This document shows, in pieces, positions 29,916 to 39,269 of a stretch of 64,000 bases of DNA (its first letter is position 1; the number at the start of each line of letters is the position of its first letter). Origin of the DNA: Armatimonadetes bacterium Uphvl-Ar1 (GTDB lineage: Bacteria > Armatimonadota > Fimbriimonadia > Fimbriimonadales > Fimbriimonadaceae); assembly GCA_002162075.1 (NCBI GenBank), contig CP021423.1, positions 2,542,001 to 2,606,000 on the forward strand, read 5' to 3'. The notes under the pieces were generated by a model that was not told the DNA's origin, ran no database searches, and saw only the letters and a program-made list of their open reading frames with translations. Both the position numbers and the translations under genes were made by a program.

Positions 29916-31072
29916 TTGCCCACTCTCTACGAGACTCTCGGAATATCCCAACACGCAAACGCCAAGCAAGTACGCGAAGCCTATCACAAGCTCGCCCGGG
30001 AATATCACCCCGACGTCAATACTTCCCAAGACGCCCATGACCGGATGGCCGAAATCAACGTCGCCTTTGAAGTTCTCAGCGATCCGCTCCGCCGCAATCA
30101 ATACGACTCTAGCCTCGGTTACACGACTGCCGAACGAGAATCCCGTCAGCGAGAATCATCCCGCCCCACTGCCGTCGAAGCCGAAATCTACCGGCGACTT
30201 CGCCAACACAACACCCCAGTTTACGGAATCGGATTCGAACCTACAACCGGAAGAATGGTCTCGTCATCCTTCGATAACGAAGTCATCTGGTGGGACAAAA
30301 GGATCGAGAAACCAATGCGACGCCATAGATTTGAAGGCGGAGTTGTCAACGCCATCAGCATCCCTGGCGAACAACGTATCGTAGCCGCCGGTTCAACTGA
30401 ACAAATACTAAGCTGTTGGACACTCGGCCCCGAACGCCCTAATTCCTGGAGACAAACACCAAAAAGCTGGGTTTGCAGCGTCACCCCATCTCCCGATGGA
30501 AAATCACTCGCCTACGGCACCGTCAACCGATCCGTCCACATCGCCCGAACATCCGACGGATTTAACCAAGTCTCGACGTTCAGCCACGAAGAAGCTGTCA
30601 CCGCTCTCGCCTGGAGGTCTGATTCCGGAATGCTCGCTACCGGAAGTGCTGACAGCACCGTCCGGCTGTGGGATCCCCGGTCTGGACGTGAAATCAGTGT
30701 CATCAATCGGGTCATCAGCACCGTCACATCCATCGCCTTCAGCCCCAATAACAAATACCTCGCCGTCGCCGCCGTTGACCTCAGTATCCGAATATTCAAA
30801 CTGAGCGACCTCAGCCTCATCAAAACATTCTATGGGCACACCCGCCCAATCGAAGCAATGGCATTTCATCCCCGATCGTGGCTCCTCGGAACTGCTAGCC
30901 GGGATGGTGGAGTTGGCCTCTGGGATGTCCGCCGAGGGATCGGTCACGGCCAAATCGAAGCAAGCCACCAACCAATTTCTTGTATCGCCTTCTCCCCCAT
31001 GGCAAATATCTAGCCGCTGGTGGGCTGGACAAAATTCTTCGCGTCTGGCGTCTCAGTGCTTCTTACGAATAA
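29916..31072 (+). CDS. J-domain protein fused to WD40 beta-propeller, frameshifted near the end
   Basis: Residues 1-70 are a J domain with the essential HPD loop (KLAREYHPDVN) and FEVLSDPLRRNQYD, which stimulates DnaK-type Hsp70 ATPase. From about residue 95 to the end come WD40 blades (MLATGSADSTVRLWDPRSG, YLAVAAVDLSIRIFKLSD, LLGTASRDGGVGLWDVRRG). The listed frame stops at 31013, but one extra C in the C5 run 30994-30998 continues the last blade (HGKYLAAGGLDKILRVWRL) to 31072, closing the propeller at 385 residues. J domains fused to WD40 are rare; the propeller probably selects clients. It heads a likely operon with the two genes downstream. Confidence 0.85.
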
Positions 31073-31156
31073 GCCCTCAAGTCGCCAGAATCTTTGCCGA
31101 CAATCCCAGTAGGAGCTTTCTGACCTCAGGTTCAAAGCTCACAAACAGGATTAAAA

Positions 31157-32178
31157 ATGGCGGTTCAAAATATCGAGTGCCAGATCGCAACCGTGCTCAT
31201 GAAGCGGTATCTGGATGGGGACAACCTCCCGCAGAATCTGCTCGACGATCTCGAGCGGCATCTCAAGGCATGCCCCTCATGCCAAGCTATTCTCAATAAC
31301 GAACACGCAAACATCGAAGAAGTCCTCGACGGACCCGCCCCCGTCAAAGGTCTCGCCGGATGGATGGGCAAACTCGCAACCCAGCCCGCAACCGCCAGCG
31401 GATTCGTGACTGCCGGAGCGGGCGAAGCTCTTATGCAAGCCAGTTACCGCACCCAATACGCTCCACCGACCGGGCCCGGCATGGCCGTTCTCAAAAGCCC
31501 TAAAGTTCTTTTCCTTTCTCTCGCTCTTGCCGCGACCCTGATCGCAATGAGCACCATTCTTCGTAATCCTTCCGCTTTGCTCGGCCCTAAAGCCGCCGCC
31601 GGAGCCGCTGCCTCCTACACCGAACCCGCCGAAAAGACGGATGAAAAGGAGACCAAAGAGTCTCACGGAGAAGAAGAGCACAGTTCAGAGGAAAGTAGCT
31701 CCGAAGACCATAGCTCCGAGGAACACCATGCAGCGGAATCAACAGATCCACATGCAACTGCGGATGAAGTTCAACCCGATCACGGCGGGGAAGAGACCCA
31801 TACCAAAACCGATGAACACAAGACCGAATCTCACACCGATGCAAATCCCAAGACGCCCAAGTTTGAAGAAGTCAACGACCCTCGCGTCCCCGGCAAACCA
31901 ACAATCGATGACTCAGAACTGATCATTGCTGGTGGCAAATCCCCCAAAAACCACCCACAAAAACCGAAACCAAAACAGATTCCCACTCAGCCCCAAAAAC
32001 AGCTCCGAATCCAGCCGCCAAACCCCCGGCAAAGCCCGCAACGAAGTCAACGACAAAGCCACGAACAGCTTCAAGACCTCGAACGACCACATCAAAACCA
32101 AAATCAACTCCCGCCAAAAAACCCTCGGGAGGCGGAATCACAGTTTACGACGAGAATGGAAAGCCCATCAAAAATTAA
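31157..32178 (+). CDS. Anti-sigma-like zinc-finger membrane protein with His/Glu-rich region, frameshifted
   Basis: The N terminus is a zf-HC2 type zinc finger: C8, then YLDGDNLPQ and HLKACPSC, as in anti-sigma factors. A membrane helix follows (VLFLSLALAATLIAMST, near residue 118). After it is a long acidic, histidine-rich segment (HGEEEHSSEESSSEDHSSEE, residues 160-205) and then a Pro/Lys/Thr-rich tail. In the listed frame the tail runs to 32197, but one extra base in C5A5 at 31941-31950 gives a coherent tail ending GGGITVYDENGKPIKN at 32178 (340 residues). No sigma factor gene is adjacent. Metal binding by the His-rich part is inferred. Confidence 0.75.
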
Positions 32179-32193
32179 GAGAGAACAAAACCC

Positions 32194-32877
32194 ATGAAAA
32201 TCATCACCCCAATCGCCGCGCTCCTCATTGCCGCTACGGCATGGGGAAACCCCATCGTCGATGAATCAGCCAGCACGTCGGTCAAAACCGAAGGCACAAT
32301 AGTCAGCATCACAAGTAAAGGCGACGATGTTCGCAGCGTCCTCTACGACCTTTTTCGCCAAACCGGACACAATTTTGTCCTCGATGCGGGCGTCAGATGG
32401 GTGCTCTACCTTCACCTTGAAAAAGTGAGTTTTGAGCAAGCTCTCAGCATCGTCACGCAAAACGCGGAGATCGGTTACGAATTCAAAAACGGCGTCTACT
32501 ACATCGGTAAGAATCGCAAAACGACCAAACCCGTTGAAGCAAAGCCCAACCCTGCACCCCAAAACAAGCCGGAAGTAAAACCCACGGAACCAAAACCAAC
32601 GGACTCCAAACCGGCTGAGTCCAAGATGCTCACGGAAACTGATCTGCAAAAACGGCTCACCACTCGTTACAGCGTGACCCCAATCCGGAAAGTCTTCGAA
32701 GAATTCACTCGGCAAACCGGAATCAAAATTGAAGTAGATGAAAGCGTCCCCAACTACAAACTGGACGCATTCCTCATCGATACCAGCCTCAAATATGCAC
32801 TGGACGTCATCTGTGATGCCGCCAAGCTCCGATGGATCAAAACCGACAAAGGCACGATCCGCATCGAAAAAGCATAA
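32194..32877 (+). CDS. Exported protein with two secretin/STN-type N-terminal domains
   Basis: 227 residues with a signal peptide (AALLIAATAWG). Two copies of a small alpha/beta fold like the secretin and TonB short N-terminal (STN) domain are visible: VRSVLYDLFRQTGHNFVLD... (residues 48-105) and IRKVFEEFTRQTGIKIEVDE (residues 155-225), each followed by an ALxxV helix. They are joined by a Pro/Lys-rich linker (residues 108-145). No secretin pore follows, so it may be an adaptor in the periplasm. It begins 15 bases after the zinc-finger gene and is closed by a strong terminator. Confidence 0.75.
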   Translation: MKIITPIAALLIAATAWGNPIVDESASTSVKTEGTIVSITSKGDDVRSVLYDLFRQTGHNFVLDAGVRWVLYLHLEKVSFEQALSIVTQNAEIGYEFKNGVYYIGKNRKTTKPVEAKPNPAPQNKPEVKPTEPKPTDSKPAESKMLTETDLQKRLTTRYSVTPIRKVFEEFTRQTGIKIEVDESVPNYKLDAFLIDTSLKYALDVICDAAKLRWIKTDKGTIRIEKA

Positions 32878-32890
32878 ACTAGCAGAGTCA

Positions 32891-32932
32891 ATAGCGTCCT
32901 CGCTCAAACGAACGAGGACGCTATATTTTTAA
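32891..32932 (+). terminator. Rho-independent terminator of the DnaJ-WD40 operon
   Basis: 12-bp perfect stem ATAGCGTCCTCG / CGAGGACGCTAT (32891-32902 and 32913-32924) with a 10-base loop, followed by ATTTTTAAA. Lies 14 bases past the STN gene stop. The convergent HAD gene ends inside the loop. Confidence 0.85.
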
Positions 32933-33568
32933 AGAACTCTAAATTCGCCTCCGCCAAGGATGTCAATTGATAATCCGCTAACGATAAATCGAATTGCTGC
33001 GTGACCGAATTGGGAACCGCGACCGCCGTCATTCCCGCACGCTTTGCCGCCAAAACGCCGTTCGGCGAATCTTCAAACGCCACCGAGACCGATGGGTCAA
33101 CCCCGAGTGCCTCGCAAGCGGAAAGGTAGAGAAGTGGATCGGGTTTTTTGCGCCCCACCATGTCCCAAGTGCGAATCATCGGGAACCGATCGCGCGCCCC
33201 AAAATTTTGCAAAATCCGTCAACCCACAAACTCCGCGAACTCGATGCAATTCCGTACTTGATTCCTTCTCTGTCCAGAAAGTCGAATAACTCAACTGCCC
33301 CCGGCTGCCAGCCAATATTGATCAGAACGGCATCCCGCAACTCATGCGCCCGCCTTCGCGCCCAATCGAGATCAACACCGTGGACTAACTCTGCCAAGTG
33401 CTCGTCAACTCGCCAAGGGGGATTCCCCCCGCCGACGCATTTTGCCCACTCATTCATATTCAAAATGGAGCCAGCTTCCTGAAAAACCTGGCTCCACGCA
33501 TCAAACTCCGGCGTCTCAGTGTCAACCAAGAGCCCGTCAAAATCAAAAACTACTGCGGCAACAGGCAC
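32904..33568 (-). CDS. HAD-superfamily phosphatase, beta-phosphoglucomutase-like, frameshifted
   Basis: Haloacid-dehalogenase hydrolase of the CbbY/phosphoglucomutase subfamily. Motif I is VVFDFDGLLVDTE (nucleophile Asp and acid/base Asp), motif II is IASSSRS, motif III the Lys in GRKKPDP, and motif IV is VAFEDSPNGVLAAKRAGM. Motifs III and IV are in another frame: one extra base in the C4 run 33197-33200 makes a continuous 221-residue protein, normal for the family. Substrate, probably a sugar phosphate, is unknown. It follows the histidine kinase gene on the same strand, sharing one base with its stop codon. Confidence 0.87.
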
Positions 33569-35301
33569 TAGCCGTTGGCTGCCTTAGCCTCTTCAATGTC
33601 AAGCCGTTTCGGCATCTTGAACAAGAACGTCGATCCTTTGCCGACTTCCGACTCCGCCCAAATTTCACCCATGTGAACCTGTTCAACCAAGTGCTTGACC
33701 AAGAACAGGCCCAGACCCGTTCCATAGATCTTCCGGTTGTCGTCGTTGTTCACGCGATGAAACCGCTCAAAAACTTTGCCCAAATGTTCTTTCGGGATCC
33801 CGATGCCTTGGTCTTCCACTCCGAATTTGACCATGTCATCCCCTTCCAAATAAGCGTGGACAACCACATCGCCCCCTTCCGGCGAATACTTGATTGCGTT
33901 GTTCAGCAAGTTCGTCAATATCTGATCAAACTTATCATCATCGCCGACAATCGTGGCCGGCATCTCATCATGCAAAACCAGCTTGACGTCATGCCGTGTT
34001 GATGCCTGATTCTGAACTCGAACGACCTTCTCCAATAGCGGAACCAATTCAAATTCAGTGTAATTAGGCGTGAGGCTCTCGCCAGATTCAATCCGGGCCG
34101 TATTCAACAAGTCATCAATCAAGCGGCGCAAACGGTCACATTCACCGACGATAATCCCCAAAAATTCCTTCTGATCTTCCGGCCCATAAAGCTCATGATC
34201 AACTCCATCAAGCAATGTGCTGGAAAAGCCTTTGATTGCCGTGAGTGGTGTCCGCAATTCGTGTGAAGCCATCGCGACGAAAGAACTCTTCATCTTGTCC
34301 AGGTTTTTCTGATCCGTGATGTCATTGATGATCATCACATATCCGAGTTGCTTGCCATCTTCGTTGCGAACCTGCGCTCCCTGAACTTGATAGTCCCGCA
34401 GAGTGTGTTTGATTTCAATTTCAATGTCAATCGGAGTCGGCTCTTCACCCTCCATCCCCGACTTCATAAACGCGCGGAGTTGTTCGTTGAGAGCAACTTC
34501 TTCGTAATGCTTACCGACAACCTCGCCTTCTTGAGAGAAAATCGCGCGCGCCGAGGCATTCATCTGAGTGATCTTGCCTTCCGGTGTGACGAGAACCAAA
34601 CCGCTCGTCAAGGATTCAAAGGTCTGGAGAAGCTCCTCGTTCTCGCGCATGACCGCTTTGTAAAGCTGAAGGTTCGCAATAATCGAACCCACGTTCTTGG
34701 CCATCCGCTCCAACAGTCGGACATCTTCATCGTTAAAATCTTCGCCGTGTCGCTTATTGAAAGCGTGCAAAACCCCGATTGTTTTCCGGTCGACAACGCG
34801 GTTCTCCTCATCTCGCTTCTCGATGACCAGCGGAACCGTTACCCCGTTTGAAACATGCAGAAAAGCGACCAAGTCTTTGCTCGTCCGGTCGTCGCTGGTT
34901 GCATCGTGAAATACCGCCGGAACCCCTTCGCGGAACACTTCGCCCGAAATCCCTTGTGTAGCCCGAACTCGGAAGTGAGACAATTTATCGTCGTCCAGGC
35001 CATACGCTGGCGGAATCGCTACCAATTCTCCTGCTTCCGATTCATAAAACATAATAACAATTTTCTCAGCTTGCAAAATCATCGCAATTCGCTGCACGAG
35101 TCGCCGGAGGGTGACGTCACCCTCTTGAATGCTTGCAACTTCAACCCCACTTTCAACCGGCGTAGCCTTAATGTCTTGCGGCTTCGCCTCTGATTTCTCC
35201 CCTGACCCCTTCAGTTCGTCGTTCTCTTTGCGTAGCTGCTCAAGCTGGTATGTCAACTCCTGCAGCTTCTTCTGCAAATCTTCCGATTCAAACGTTCCCA
35301 T
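33568..35301 (-). CDS. Sensor histidine kinase, GAF-PAS-HisKA-HATPase
   Basis: Start at 35301 (MGTFESEDLQKK) preferred over 35385. Order of parts: coiled coil (QELTYQLEQLRKENDEL, residues 10-30), GAF domain (about 65-210), PAS domain (SGLVLVTPEGKITQMNASA, about 225-330), HisKA with phospho-acceptor His in SFVAMASHELRTPLTAIKGF, and HATPase with N box NLLNNAIKYSPEGG, G1 DQGIGIP and G2 YGTGLGLFLV. No membrane segment is seen, so it senses a cytoplasmic signal through GAF/PAS. No response regulator is nearby, making it an orphan kinase. Confidence 0.93.
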   Translation of the reverse strand: MGTFESEDLQKKLQELTYQLEQLRKENDELKGSGEKSEAKPQDIKATPVESGVEVASIQEGDVTLRRLVQRIAMILQAEKIVIMFYESEAGELVAIPPAYGLDDDKLSHFRVRATQGISGEVFREGVPAVFHDATSDDRTSKDLVAFLHVSNGVTVPLVIEKRDEENRVVDRKTIGVLHAFNKRHGEDFNDEDVRLLERMAKNVGSIIANLQLYKAVMRENEELLQTFESLTSGLVLVTPEGKITQMNASARAIFSQEGEVVGKHYEEVALNEQLRAFMKSGMEGEEPTPIDIEIEIKHTLRDYQVQGAQVRNEDGKQLGYVMIINDITDQKNLDKMKSSFVAMASHELRTPLTAIKGFSSTLLDGVDHELYGPEDQKEFLGIIVGECDRLRRLIDDLLNTARIESGESLTPNYTEFELVPLLEKVVRVQNQASTRHDVKLVLHDEMPATIVGDDDKFDQILTNLLNNAIKYSPEGGDVVVHAYLEGDDMVKFGVEDQGIGIPKEHLGKVFERFHRVNNDDNRKIYGTGLGLFLVKHLVEQVHMGEIWAESEVGKGSTFLFKMPKRLDIEEAKAANG

Positions 35302-35498
35302 GGTGTTACTGCTCACAACGATTAAAGCTCCCTGATCAGAGCCCAAACGCGAAACCTCAGAATACCCTTCCCGCGCCAAGCTCAATTTGATCGTTTCTGT
35401 TCGACCCTACCTACGTGGACTTTGTGCCCGGTCAGTGTTAAAAATCCCTCCGAAGTCCCACTAGGTTTTTCCCACTTCTTGCTTGCTATACTAAAACC

Positions 35499-36173
35499 AT
35501 GTTGGATCAGCTGGAAGAACTCCCACTCTTTCCGCTCAACGCCGTGCTCCTTCCTCATGCCCGGATGCCGATCCATATCTTCGAGCCGCGCTATATCGAA
35601 CTCATTCGGAACTGCCTGCGCAGCGAAACCGGCTTCGGAGTTTGCCTCATCAAAACAGGGTCAGAAGTCGGCGGCTCTGCCGAACCCCACCTCATCGGCA
35701 CCGCATGCCGCATCCTCAGCGTCCAAACCCACGCTGATCAAACAATGGACATTGTCATTGAAGGTCGCCGCCGATTCCGCACCCGAAGAATCATAGAAGA
35801 CACACTCCCCTACCTCGTCGGAATGGTCGAAGACCTCACCGAAGATGAGCCCGAAGAACAAAACCGCCTTCACGCCCTTGCCCACAAAACCCGCGAACTC
35901 ATGCAAAGCTTGATCGAGCAAGCTCTCGAACATGCAAACATGCAAGTGACCACCGTCAAACTCCCTGAAGAACCAATCGCTTTATCGTTTGTCGTGGCGG
36001 AATTTCTTCAAATTCCGCCCTATCAACTTCAGTACCTTCTGGAGACCACCGATACCGCCGACCGACTCGCCGAGTTAATCCCTATCATCGAAGAGCACTT
36101 GTCCGCTCAAGAAAAGCCGACGTTCACCAAAATTTCGCCCGAGGAAATGGCTGAATGGATCACGCCGAACTAG
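35499..36173 (+). CDS. LON substrate-binding domain protein
   Basis: 224 residues equal to the N-terminal domain of Lon protease alone: LPLFPLNAVLLPHARMPIHIFEPRY at the start, then FGVCLIK, TACRILSV and GRRRFRTRRI. The C-terminal half is helical (LSFVVAEFLQIPPYQLQYLLE, as in Lon). No ATPase or protease domain follows; such stand-alone proteins (PUA-like LON domains) are common and may bind substrates or peptides. Transcribed divergently from the kinase gene. Confidence 0.9.
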   Translation: MLDQLEELPLFPLNAVLLPHARMPIHIFEPRYIELIRNCLRSETGFGVCLIKTGSEVGGSAEPHLIGTACRILSVQTHADQTMDIVIEGRRRFRTRRIIEDTLPYLVGMVEDLTEDEPEEQNRLHALAHKTRELMQSLIEQALEHANMQVTTVKLPEEPIALSFVVAEFLQIPPYQLQYLLETTDTADRLAELIPIIEEHLSAQEKPTFTKISPEEMAEWITPN

Positions 36174-36177
36174 GTTC

Positions 36178-37551
36178 TCAATCCAGATAATCTAATTCCA
36201 GCAAGACGTCCTTCATATCGTCTGATATTGTCCATTCCGCATTTGGCCTCACACAACCCGCCTCTACCATCAACCTCACACATTGTGCGTAATCCCCACG
36301 CGGGGCATGATTGTGAACCTCTCCATGTAAAGCCCACCCCAGTGGAGTAGATTGATAGCGATGATCAACGGGATTTAGCGGGGCTCCCAACTTGATGAAG
36401 TGATCCACGATCACCTCGTCCCCAATGAAGCAAGCACTGTGCAAAGGTGTGGAACCATCATGCAGAGCATCAACTGGCCAACCCGCAGCAAGCATCCGGA
36501 ACGCTAGCTCCCTTTGCCCATTAAAAACCGCCAGTCCCAAAAGGGAGAGTGCCTTCAATGAAAGCTGGCCCGGAGAACCTGTAGCAACGGGCCGACCACC
36601 CCGAACTTGTGCAACGTAAGTGGCCTCGTCGGATCCTGAAAGTCCAGTTTGACTCATAAGAAACTCAAACGACTCCCAATCGCCGCGATAAGCTGCATGG
36701 TCAACCACGTTAAGGCGATCCGAACTCAAGCTTGTCAGATCAGCCCCCATTTCCACTAACAACTGAATGAACTCAATTCCTCGGCCTCTCCGAATCGCAT
36801 GATGAATCATCGTCTCCGGACCAAGATTCAAATTCGGATCAGCCCCCGCGTTCAAGAGCATTTCAACTTGAACAATCCGGTCAAAATCCAATGCCCGAGC
36901 GAGGCCGTTAAATCGGTTGACATCAACCCCGTGATCAATCAGTAGTTGCAAAATTTCTGGCTCATCGTGCTCCACACAATGATACAAACTCTCATTGTCG
37001 TTAGGATCAGCCCCCGCCTCCAGCAAGACCCGCGTTAACTCGGCATCATGCTTAATCCCAACCGCTCCCCACAAAGCAGGCAAAGGATCATTGGGATAAT
37101 CCGGATGAACATAAGTCGCATTAGGATCGGCACCATGCTCGATCAAAATCCGTGCACAGCCCGCCGCATCTTGTGAATCCACCCACAAACAGCTGACATA
37201 GTGCAAAGGATATCGCTCAAGAGGGCCGCCTGATATCTGAGCAAGGTTGGGATCAGATGATAGGAGCCGCAATACTACATCTGCGTCACCATTTGCCAAA
37301 GCAACCCACCAGTTGTGATCCCGGCTAGGATGCCGTGCAATAAACTTAAAAGAGTCTGCCTTCTTGAGCCATGCTTCCGGAGCCAAGCGTGACGTATTGA
37401 TTTCCTCAACCCGAGCTTTGAGCTTGGGCCAACTGGCAAAACCGTAGGAAAGGGCAACAGAATGAAGTGCCTCAGAATGTGGAAGAGCGAGTGCCTTAGC
37501 TTCTCGCTTCAAGTGGTCAAGATCAGGACGAGTCGGGAGTTGTTTTTGCAT
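36178..37551 (-). CDS. Ankyrin-repeat protein
   Basis: 457 residues. The N-terminal 60 residues (DLDHLKREAKALA, YGFASWPKLKARVEE) resemble those of other bacterial ankyrin proteins. Ankyrin repeats start near residue 80 and include ARILIEHGADPNAT, LTRVLLEAGADPNDN, LLNAGADPNLN and STPLHSACFIGDEVIVDHFI; there are about eight to ten. No signal peptide or enzymatic domain, so a cytoplasmic protein-binding scaffold. Downstream neighbour converges within four bases. Confidence 0.88.
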   Translation of the reverse strand: MQKQLPTRPDLDHLKREAKALALPHSEALHSVALSYGFASWPKLKARVEEINTSRLAPEAWLKKADSFKFIARHPSRDHNWWVALANGDADVVLRLLSSDPNLAQISGGPLERYPLHYVSCLWVDSQDAAGCARILIEHGADPNATYVHPDYPNDPLPALWGAVGIKHDAELTRVLLEAGADPNDNESLYHCVEHDEPEILQLLIDHGVDVNRFNGLARALDFDRIVQVEMLLNAGADPNLNLGPETMIHHAIRRGRGIEFIQLLVEMGADLTSLSSDRLNVVDHAAYRGDWESFEFLMSQTGLSGSDEATYVAQVRGGRPVATGSPGQLSLKALSLLGLAVFNGQRELAFRMLAAGWPVDALHDGSTPLHSACFIGDEVIVDHFIKLGAPLNPVDHRYQSTPLGWALHGEVHNHAPRGDYAQCVRLMVEAGCVRPNAEWTISDDMKDVLLELDYLD

Positions 37552-37649
37552 GGTCTTTCCTTCAGTTTCCGTCGTCTGCTATCGGAATGGCGAAAGGCCA
37601 TGTTGTGTTATGGAGTTGTGAATCCGGGGGCTGAGCCCTTTCCGCAGAC

Positions 37650-37676
37650 GGGGAGGCGTTCCGACGTTGCCTCCCC
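37650..37676. terminator. Hairpin between cheW-like gene and ankyrin gene
   Basis: Arms GGGGAGGC and GCCTCCCC (8 bp) with an 11-base loop. On the minus strand it lies 14 bases after the CheW-like stop at 37690. No T tract; it could be an atypical terminator or a degenerate member of the GGGGAGG repeat family. Confidence 0.45.
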
Positions 37677-37689
37677 AGATTATACAAAA

Positions 37690-38148
37690 CTACGCCGCGA
37701 CTTTGCTAACTTTCTGAACTGATTTCGCCACTGCCTCGGGAAGCAAGTAGTCCGCATCCAAAAGAACCGTCAAGCGGTCATTCTTGCGCCCAATCGCATT
37801 GAAAAAGGCATCATCAGAAGATTTAAGCATCGCAGGACTTTCATCTATCTCAGCGTCCGCAAACGACTCGATCCCATCAACACCGTCTACCCTCAAAGCC
37901 GCCCGACCAAATGAGCCGTTGATGACGATATAGTTCCCCGGAGCAGAATCAGGCTCAAAATCTAACCTGGCCCGTAAATCAACCGCCGCGAGCGTTTCAC
38001 CCCGCAATTCAAAAACTCCCATCACCAACTTCGGCGTCCGCGGAATGCGAGTCGGATTTTGATTCTCCAAGATACGCTCGACTCGGTTGATCGGCAAACC
38101 GTACCGCTCCGAATCAATCTTGAAAATGACGAATTTTGTCTCAGCCAT
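37690..38148 (-). CDS. CheW-like protein
   Basis: 152 residues from the ATG at 38148 (MAETKFVIFKIDSERYGLPI). It is a single CheW domain: YGLPINRVERILE, then VMGVFELRGETLAAVDLRARL, with the core GVFELRG motif. CheW couples chemoreceptors to CheA. No cheA, receptor or flagellar gene is in the window, so it could serve a distant Che cluster, such as a type IV pilus or surface-sensing system. Translation from 38247 is unlikely because those residues lie in the intergenic region. Confidence 0.87.
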   Translation of the reverse strand: MAETKFVIFKIDSERYGLPINRVERILENQNPTRIPRTPKLVMGVFELRGETLAAVDLRARLDFEPDSAPGNYIVINGSFGRAALRVDGVDGIESFADAEIDESPAMLKSSDDAFFNAIGRKNDRLTVLLDADYLLPEAVAKSVQKVSKVAA

Positions 38149-38234
38149 AGAAATTCCCTCACCAAAGGAATGCCATGTTAAGCGATCCGGGAACCTGATA
38201 ATTGTATGAGAGATTGTGGCAATATGAAGAAGTG

Positions 38235-39269
38235 ATGTTCGCGGCAATTCTGGCGGTTGTTTCCGCGAATCAGGCTGATCCCGTTAATCGACTTGCCTCA
38301 TTCTTGGACTCTTCACAATCACGCGGCATTGAATACACCGCAAATTTCCGAGGCACATCAGTCAAATCCCGATGGAGCTACACCCTTCCAAATACTCAGT
38401 TACTCGAAGTTTCATCACCAAGCCGAACCCGATTTTTCCAAAAAGGAGACCGCATATTTGTCGCCCAAGACGCCGCTAAAGAATATTACGAATACGCAGG
38501 ATTTGATTTCATGGTCAGCCCACCGGAGGAAGCCGACCTCGGCTTTGCAACTTATCCTCAAGCCCTTCTTTCTTGGTTGAGCCCCGAAGGACGAAAAGGG
38601 ATCGCCTTCCAAAAAACCGAAACCGTCAATGGCGTTAAGCTAGACTGGCTCAAGCAAACAGTAGAGACAATGAACGGCCCCCTCGATATCTTTGGCGCGA
38701 TTGATCAAACCGGTCAGCCCCGAGAGATGAGGATTGGAACCATGCAAAACCCCGAACTGAGCTACGTATTCGAAAAATTCGGTTGGCCCCACTTCGATCT
38801 CAGCAACTGGAAATATCAGCCACCCATAGGCTATGTCCCCGGAAACTCACCAAAAATTTTCCGCCCCCCAACCGCCGGTGCTGAAATAGAACTTGGAAAA
38901 TGGGGAGCCGTCAACACCAAGTCGCTGAATTCAAAAGGTCTTGCCATCGTGGTGACAACCGCCGAAGGAAGGCCCGATGCCGAACTCATATCCGCTTGGC
39001 CCAAAGTTGAATCGGCCCTTAAGAAATTTGGTGTGAAAACCCTTGAAATCCACCTCGATGCGAAGGATTTGCCCAAAAGAACCTGGAAAATCGTTGGCGA
39101 CGGCTCATACCTCCGACAACTCGATCCCCCTGTCACCCCTTACGTTTACTTCGTCAACAAAGAAAATATCTACATCGGCGGCTGGGCTGGCTACGCCCCC
39201 GATCAAGAGAAGAAACTCATCGGCCGAGCCGTTGAAGCCTTTACAAGCGACTCCGAAAACTCCGACTAA
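38235..39269 (+). CDS. Hypothetical exported protein, LolA-like N-terminal part
   Basis: 344 residues from ATG 38235. The signal peptide is MFAAILAVVSANQADP. The first 200 residues show the beta pattern of LolA/DUF2092-like lipid-binding proteins (SRWSYTLPNTQLLEVSSPSR, FQKGDRIFVAQDA), so an envelope carrier role is possible. The C-terminal 110 residues (GLAIVVTTAEGRPDAELI, PYVYFVNKENIYIGGWAGY) resemble a thioredoxin-like redoxin fold without its cysteines. No confident assignment. Confidence 0.6.
   Translation: MFAAILAVVSANQADPVNRLASFLDSSQSRGIEYTANFRGTSVKSRWSYTLPNTQLLEVSSPSRTRFFQKGDRIFVAQDAAKEYYEYAGFDFMVSPPEEADLGFATYPQALLSWLSPEGRKGIAFQKTETVNGVKLDWLKQTVETMNGPLDIFGAIDQTGQPREMRIGTMQNPELSYVFEKFGWPHFDLSNWKYQPPIGYVPGNSPKIFRPPTAGAEIELGKWGAVNTKSLNSKGLAIVVTTAEGRPDAELISAWPKVESALKKFGVKTLEIHLDAKDLPKRTWKIVGDGSYLRQLDPPVTPYVYFVNKENIYIGGWAGYAPDQEKKLIGRAVEAFTSDSENSD

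Noticed and set aside
37650-37676. Riboswitch or structured leader upstream of the ankyrin gene
   Set aside because: Only a single 8-bp hairpin with an 11-base loop is present; no conserved aptamer pattern is recognisable.
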